64,000 bases of DNA, from NCBI GenBank assembly GCA_964342355.1, contig CAYFFG010000016.1, positions 1 through 64,000 on the forward strand, written 5' to 3'. Shown in pieces: positions 60,990 through 64,000 of this stretch. The translations under genes were made by a program, and so were the position numbers. A model generated the notes under the pieces. The model was not told where the DNA came from, ran no database searches, and worked only from the letters and a program-made list of their open reading frames with translations. The stretch is from Hirschia sp964342355. Lineage in GTDB: Bacteria > Pseudomonadota > Alphaproteobacteria > Caulobacterales > Hyphomonadaceae. Position 1 is the stretch's first letter. Each line of letters opens with the position of its first letter.

Positions 60990-61009
60990 CTGACGTATCT
61001 AAACGTCAG
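60990..61009. other. CTGACGT/ACGTCAG hairpin downstream of grxD
   Basis: Perfect 7-bp stem with a 6-base loop about 40 bases past the grxD stop (minus strand). No T run, so it could be a weak terminator or a protein site. Confidence 0.35.
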
Positions 61010-61047
61010 TTTCAGAAGTCAAATTGTGTAAGAATTCGAGAAAGCGC

Positions 61048-61380
61048 TTAGGCCTCTTCTGCGTCGAGCAGCCCTTTTTCTACGAAAAAGTCGCGAAGTT
61101 CGCCCTGTTCGAACATGTCCTTGATGATATCGCATCCGCCAACAAACTCACCTTTAACGTAAAGCTGAGGGATGGTCGGCCAGTTGGAAAACTCTTTGAT
61201 ACCCTGACGGATTTCATTGTTTTCCAAGACGTTCATCGCGCCATATTCCACCTGCAGATAGTTGAGTATCTGCGCAACGGTCGAAGAAAAGCCACATTGC
61301 GGAAAGGTTGGCGTGCCCTTCATGAACAGCATGATGTCGTTTGAATCGATAGCGTTCTTGATGGTTTCTTGGGCGGACAT
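61048..61380 (-). CDS. grxD: Monothiol glutaredoxin (Grx4 type)
   Basis: 110 residues from the ATG at 61380. KGTPTFPQCGFSSTV holds the CGFS motif, plus WPTIPQLYVKGEFVGGCDI for glutathione. Grx4-type proteins carry and deliver [2Fe-2S] clusters and pair with BolA proteins; a BolA-family gene is two genes upstream. The ORF could start earlier at 61416, but the family N-terminus begins near 61380. Confidence 0.93.
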   Translation of the reverse strand: MSAQETIKNAIDSNDIMLFMKGTPTFPQCGFSSTVAQILNYLQVEYGAMNVLENNEIRQGIKEFSNWPTIPQLYVKGEFVGGCDIIKDMFEQGELRDFFVEKGLLDAEEA

Positions 61381-61438
61381 GCGTATCTGGCCTTTCAGTT
61401 TGCTCTTGATCAGCACCTAGCGATCAATTGGCTGTTTT

Positions 61439-62317
61439 TCAAGAAGTTGAGCGTGCAATCGCAATATTTTGCGTCAGCTGCGCCGGGCGCGTCGCTTGTA
61501 TCAACGCCACATCAACTAGTCCGGAGTTGAGCACCCATTGCAGACATTCTTCAACAGAAAAAGTTGTTTCAGGGCGTTGGTCGAGACTTTTACGCAAAAA
61601 CTGACGCATATTATGCCACAGATCATGTGGTCTCAGCGACCATCGAAAGCGTTTTGCGGTCGGGGAAAGGATCTCAACACCCACAACGCCTAAACCACTT
61701 GCGCGAGCCCGCTCCAGTCGATCCAGTTCACGGGGAGACAGCGCTTTATGCGCCGGCGCCACTAAAATATCGAAAGCGTCTGTTTGGATTGCACTGTCTA
61801 ATTCGGTTCCGCGTCCCAAAATACCAATATGTTTGAAAAGCCCCTCGGAGCGCAGTTTATCGAGTGCGCTCAAAAAGTTAGATGGAAAGTCGACGCCAGA
61901 AGCAGCCTTCAGAACAAGGACATTGATGTGAGGTAAGTGTTCCAGGCTAACGTCCAGCTGTCGGCGCAGCGCATCGATGGACACGTTTTCTTCGTCATCA
62001 AAATGTGTATGCGACGCCATGATGAAAGCGTGCTTTTCCATTCTAATCGCTTTTAACGCCGATCCAAACTGTTGTGACTGATCGCCAATAAGAGATGTGG
62101 CGAATACCTCAACACCCTCCTCAACAGCGCCTGTAACAAGAGGAGGTATTGAATGTGGAGAAGATACAGCTGAACGGGCGGTTTGGGAAATATCCAATCC
62201 AAGCACGGGCAGAACATATCCGGTTCGCCCCAGCGCCCTGCGCGGGATGGAGGCGACATGCCCGGAAGCTGCCCGATCAAAGCGGTAGGGAAGAATGGGT
62301 GGTCTTGTCTCGTCCAT
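61439..62317 (-). CDS. Degenerate aldo/keto reductase-like protein
   Basis: 292 residues with the fold signature of aldo/keto reductases (RRALGRTGYVLPVLGLDIS, VEEGVEVFATSLIG, LRRQLDVSLEHLPHINVLVL). The D-Y-K-H catalytic tetrad seems lost by eye: FATS replaces the usual FDTA, no Tyr follows, the Lys strand reads MASHT and no His is in the next strand. Probably a non-catalytic relative. It lies 26 bases after the BolA gene and 59 before grxD, so it shares their transcript. Role unknown. Confidence 0.72.
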   Translation of the reverse strand: MDETRPPILPYRFDRAASGHVASIPRRALGRTGYVLPVLGLDISQTARSAVSSPHSIPPLVTGAVEEGVEVFATSLIGDQSQQFGSALKAIRMEKHAFIMASHTHFDDEENVSIDALRRQLDVSLEHLPHINVLVLKAASGVDFPSNFLSALDKLRSEGLFKHIGILGRGTELDSAIQTDAFDILVAPAHKALSPRELDRLERARASGLGVVGVEILSPTAKRFRWSLRPHDLWHNMRQFLRKSLDQRPETTFSVEECLQWVLNSGLVDVALIQATRPAQLTQNIAIARSTS

Positions 62318-62342
62318 GCTGCTTATTGTCAGCTCCGGTCGG

Positions 62343-62576
62343 CTAGTCGGGCGCTCTGGTTTTTAGGGCCAGAGCGTGCAGCTCCTGATCCATCGCTCCT
62401 TTAAGGGCCTTATACACCAATTGATGCTGCGCCACGCGCGACATGCCACGAAACTGCTCAGAGATAATCTCGGCTTGCCAATGGTCGTTGTCGCCAGCCA
62501 GGTCGGTCAGCGTGACCGTCGCATCAGGAAACGCATCACTTAAAAGGGTCATGAGTTTCTCTTCAGACATTGCCAT
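62343..62576 (-). CDS. bolA: BolA-family protein
   Basis: 77 residues, typical BolA/IbaG fold: LMTLLSDAFPDATVTLTDLAGDNDHWQAEII and VAQHQLVYKALKGAMDQELHALAL. Its His and the fold allow heterodimers with monothiol glutaredoxins to bind [2Fe-2S]. A third-codon ATG could also be the start. The end of its coding region contains the hairpin at 62351-62375. Confidence 0.92.
   Translation of the reverse strand: MAMSEEKLMTLLSDAFPDATVTLTDLAGDNDHWQAEIISEQFRGMSRVAQHQLVYKALKGAMDQELHALALKTRAPD
62351..62375. repeat. Hairpin sharing arms with the one at 5729
   Basis: CGCTCTGG (62352-62359) and CCAGAGCG (62368-62375) form a perfect 8-bp stem across a loop, in the last codons of the BolA gene. The same two 8-mers form the hairpin at 5729-5758, in the other order. 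Possibly a dispersed palindromic element. Confidence 0.5.
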
Positions 62577-62736
62577 TGTTAACGGCCTCCCGCAATCGTG
62601 TTGATGGTAAAACAGTATGACCGAATTGACGGCGGCTCATCCTGTGTCGAAGGAGATAGGACAGGATGAGCCGCAACGCCAGTGAGGCTGCGCCCGGAAA
62701 GGGGGGAGGACGCAGAGCCACTGTGTGATGGAAGAG

Positions 62737-64000
62737 TTATTTCCAGCCGCAGGTGCGCCCTTCGTTTTCCTCTTCCAGATAGGTGATGAGCGGAGCGAAA
62801 TATTCAGTGATCGCAGAGCCATCCATTTCACGCGTGCCTGTGAAAGCTTCCAATGCGTCTGGCCATGGCTTGGATGCGCCCATCTCCAGCATTGCGTTAA
62901 AGTTCTCGCCAACTTCCTTGTTGTTGTAGATAGAGCAACGGTGAAGCGGGCCTTCCCATCCAGCCTGATCACAAGCAGCCTTATGGAACTGGAACTGCAT
63001 CACAAAGCTCAGGAAGTAACGCAGGTATGGTGTGTTGCCTGGAATATGGTATTTCGCACCCGGGTCAAATGCATCGTCAGGACGACTGACGGGTGGGGTA
63101 ATCCCCTGATATTGCTCGCGTAGAGCAACCCATGACGCATTGTATTCTTCAGGTGTGGTTTCCCCGCGGAACACATTCCAACGCCATTTGTCGACCATCA
63201 AGCCAAATGGCAGGAATGCGATTTTGTCGAGCGCCTGGTTCATCAACAGACCGGTGTCGGCTTCTGCTGGCGGGATTTCTTCTTCTGTGATCAGACCGAT
63301 ATCTTTAAGGTAAGATGGTGTGATTGAAAGCGCCAGGAAGTCACCAATCGCCTCGTGGAAACCGTCGTGTGCGCCGGTCTGATGCAGCGGGTCCTGGTTT
63401 TTATAGGCGCGCTGGTAATAGTTGTGGCCCAGCTCGTGGTGCACGGTCTGAAAGTCTTCCGCGTTGACCTGCGTACACATCTTGATGCGGACATCATCTT
63501 TGTTGTCGAGGTTCCAGGCTGATGCGTGACACACAACTTCACGGTCACGCGGACGAGTAATCATAGAGCGTTCCCAGAAAGTTTCCGGAAGCGGCTCAAG
63601 TCCGAGGGAGGAGAAGAAGTCCTCGGCGGTTTTGACCATTTTGGTTGCGTCATAGCCATTATCGACCAATTTTTGCGTGATGTCATAGCTTGGTCCGGCA
63701 GCGCCTTCGGGTTTTACAATGTCATAAACATTGCTCCATTGCTGCGCCCACATATTGCCCAACAGGTCCGCACGGATCATTCCGCTGGCGGGCTGGACAT
63801 CATCGCCATACTGCTCGTTTAGCTCAGCACGCACATAACAATGCAGTTCTTCATAAAGCGGTTCGACCTGTGTCCAAAGGCGCTCCACTTCTGCGGCCAT
63901 TTCCTGTGGCGGCATGTCATAGTTGGACAGCCACATGTCGGCGACGTTATCAAATCCAAGTTCGCGCGCGCCTTCATTGGCGATGTCGACCATGCGGGCA
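62737..64000 (-). CDS. M2-family metallopeptidase (ACE-like), 3' part; runs off the window
   Basis: The frame is open from the window edge to the stop at 62737, about 421 residues of a usual 600-680. HHELGHNYYQRAY is the HExxH zinc site (HELGH), HDGFHEAIGD carries the third ligand Glu, and PFGLMVDKWRWNVFRGE and a C-terminal YLSFVMQFQFHKAAC also match angiotensin-converting-enzyme-like M2 peptidases. In bacteria it releases dipeptides; natural substrate unknown. The N-terminal part lies outside the window. Confidence 0.93.
   Translation of the reverse strand, partial: ARMVDIANEGARELGFDNVADMWLSNYDMPPQEMAAEVERLWTQVEPLYEELHCYVRAELNEQYGDDVQPASGMIRADLLGNMWAQQWSNVYDIVKPEGAAGPSYDITQKLVDNGYDATKMVKTAEDFFSSLGLEPLPETFWERSMITRPRDREVVCHASAWNLDNKDDVRIKMCTQVNAEDFQTVHHELGHNYYQRAYKNQDPLHQTGAHDGFHEAIGDFLALSITPSYLKDIGLITEEEIPPAEADTGLLMNQALDKIAFLPFGLMVDKWRWNVFRGETTPEEYNASWVALREQYQGITPPVSRPDDAFDPGAKYHIPGNTPYLRYFLSFVMQFQFHKAACDQAGWEGPLHRCSIYNNKEVGENFNAMLEMGASKPWPDALEAFTGTREMDGSAITEYFAPLITYLEEENEGRTCGWK

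Noticed and set aside
1..64000. CRISPR arrays, IS elements, prophage, tRNA and rRNA genes
   Set aside because: No regular spaced repeats, transposase frames, terminal inverted repeats or tRNA/rRNA signatures were recognised by eye.

Overview
The window reads as chromosome of an alphaproteobacterium, most likely Caulobacterales/Hyphomonadaceae-like. The basis is gene content and order: zapE-mdh-sucC-sucD-sucA-sucB-lpd is the usual alphaproteobacterial TCA arrangement, here with extra genes inserted, and a DUF6489-type gene, monomeric-type icd length and a BolA/GrxD pair fit too. This placement is inference; no rRNA or tRNA was seen. No phage, insertion sequence or CRISPR array was found.

Layout. 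1-2.9 kb: 5' part of thiC under a TPP riboswitch (minus), then an ArsR/SRPBCC pair and an SDR gene. 2.9-14.8 kb: accessory metabolism, many small single genes (PH-like membrane protein, HEAT-like, quinone reductase, DUF1801, an HxlR remnant, DUF1223, TetR/DUF1330 pair, dienelactone hydrolase, glyoxalase-like, MmcQ, SDR, CreD, Msc-like channel). 15.3-37 kb: a receiver protein, zapE, mdh, a peroxiredoxin, an FdhF/YdeP oxidoreductase, an orphan TAXI protein, PhoD, then sucC-orf-sucD-sucA-sucB, a hybrid histidine kinase with two small membrane proteins, and lpd. 37-41.6 kb (minus): MBOAT acyltransferase with an SGNH-like partner, polysaccharide deacetylase, and an EamA transporter preceded by a leader peptide and attenuator. 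41.6-54.8 kb: DEAD-box helicase with a long leader, xerC, DUF6489, MDR dehydrogenase, icd, a DUF2807 protein, trmJ, hemerythrin, WYL regulator/GST pair, GNAT, rpsD, and GT2-GtrA. 54.8-64 kb: PPK2, a PLC-like/coiled-coil/DUF4332 fusion, LLM oxidoreductase, rimO, PilZ, the bolA-AKR-grxD cluster, and the 3' part of an M2 peptidase gene.

How it works together. mdh, icd, sucCD, sucAB and lpd give most of the oxidative TCA cycle; SucB carries two lipoyl domains. RNA-level control is a recurring theme: a TPP riboswitch (thiC), stem-loops inside the suc operon (one hiding the sucA ribosome site), a structured helicase leader, and, most striking, a textbook transcription attenuator whose 16-residue leader peptide has four consecutive leucine codons, placed in front of an EamA transporter. 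The last is the strongest candidate for something undescribed in this window.
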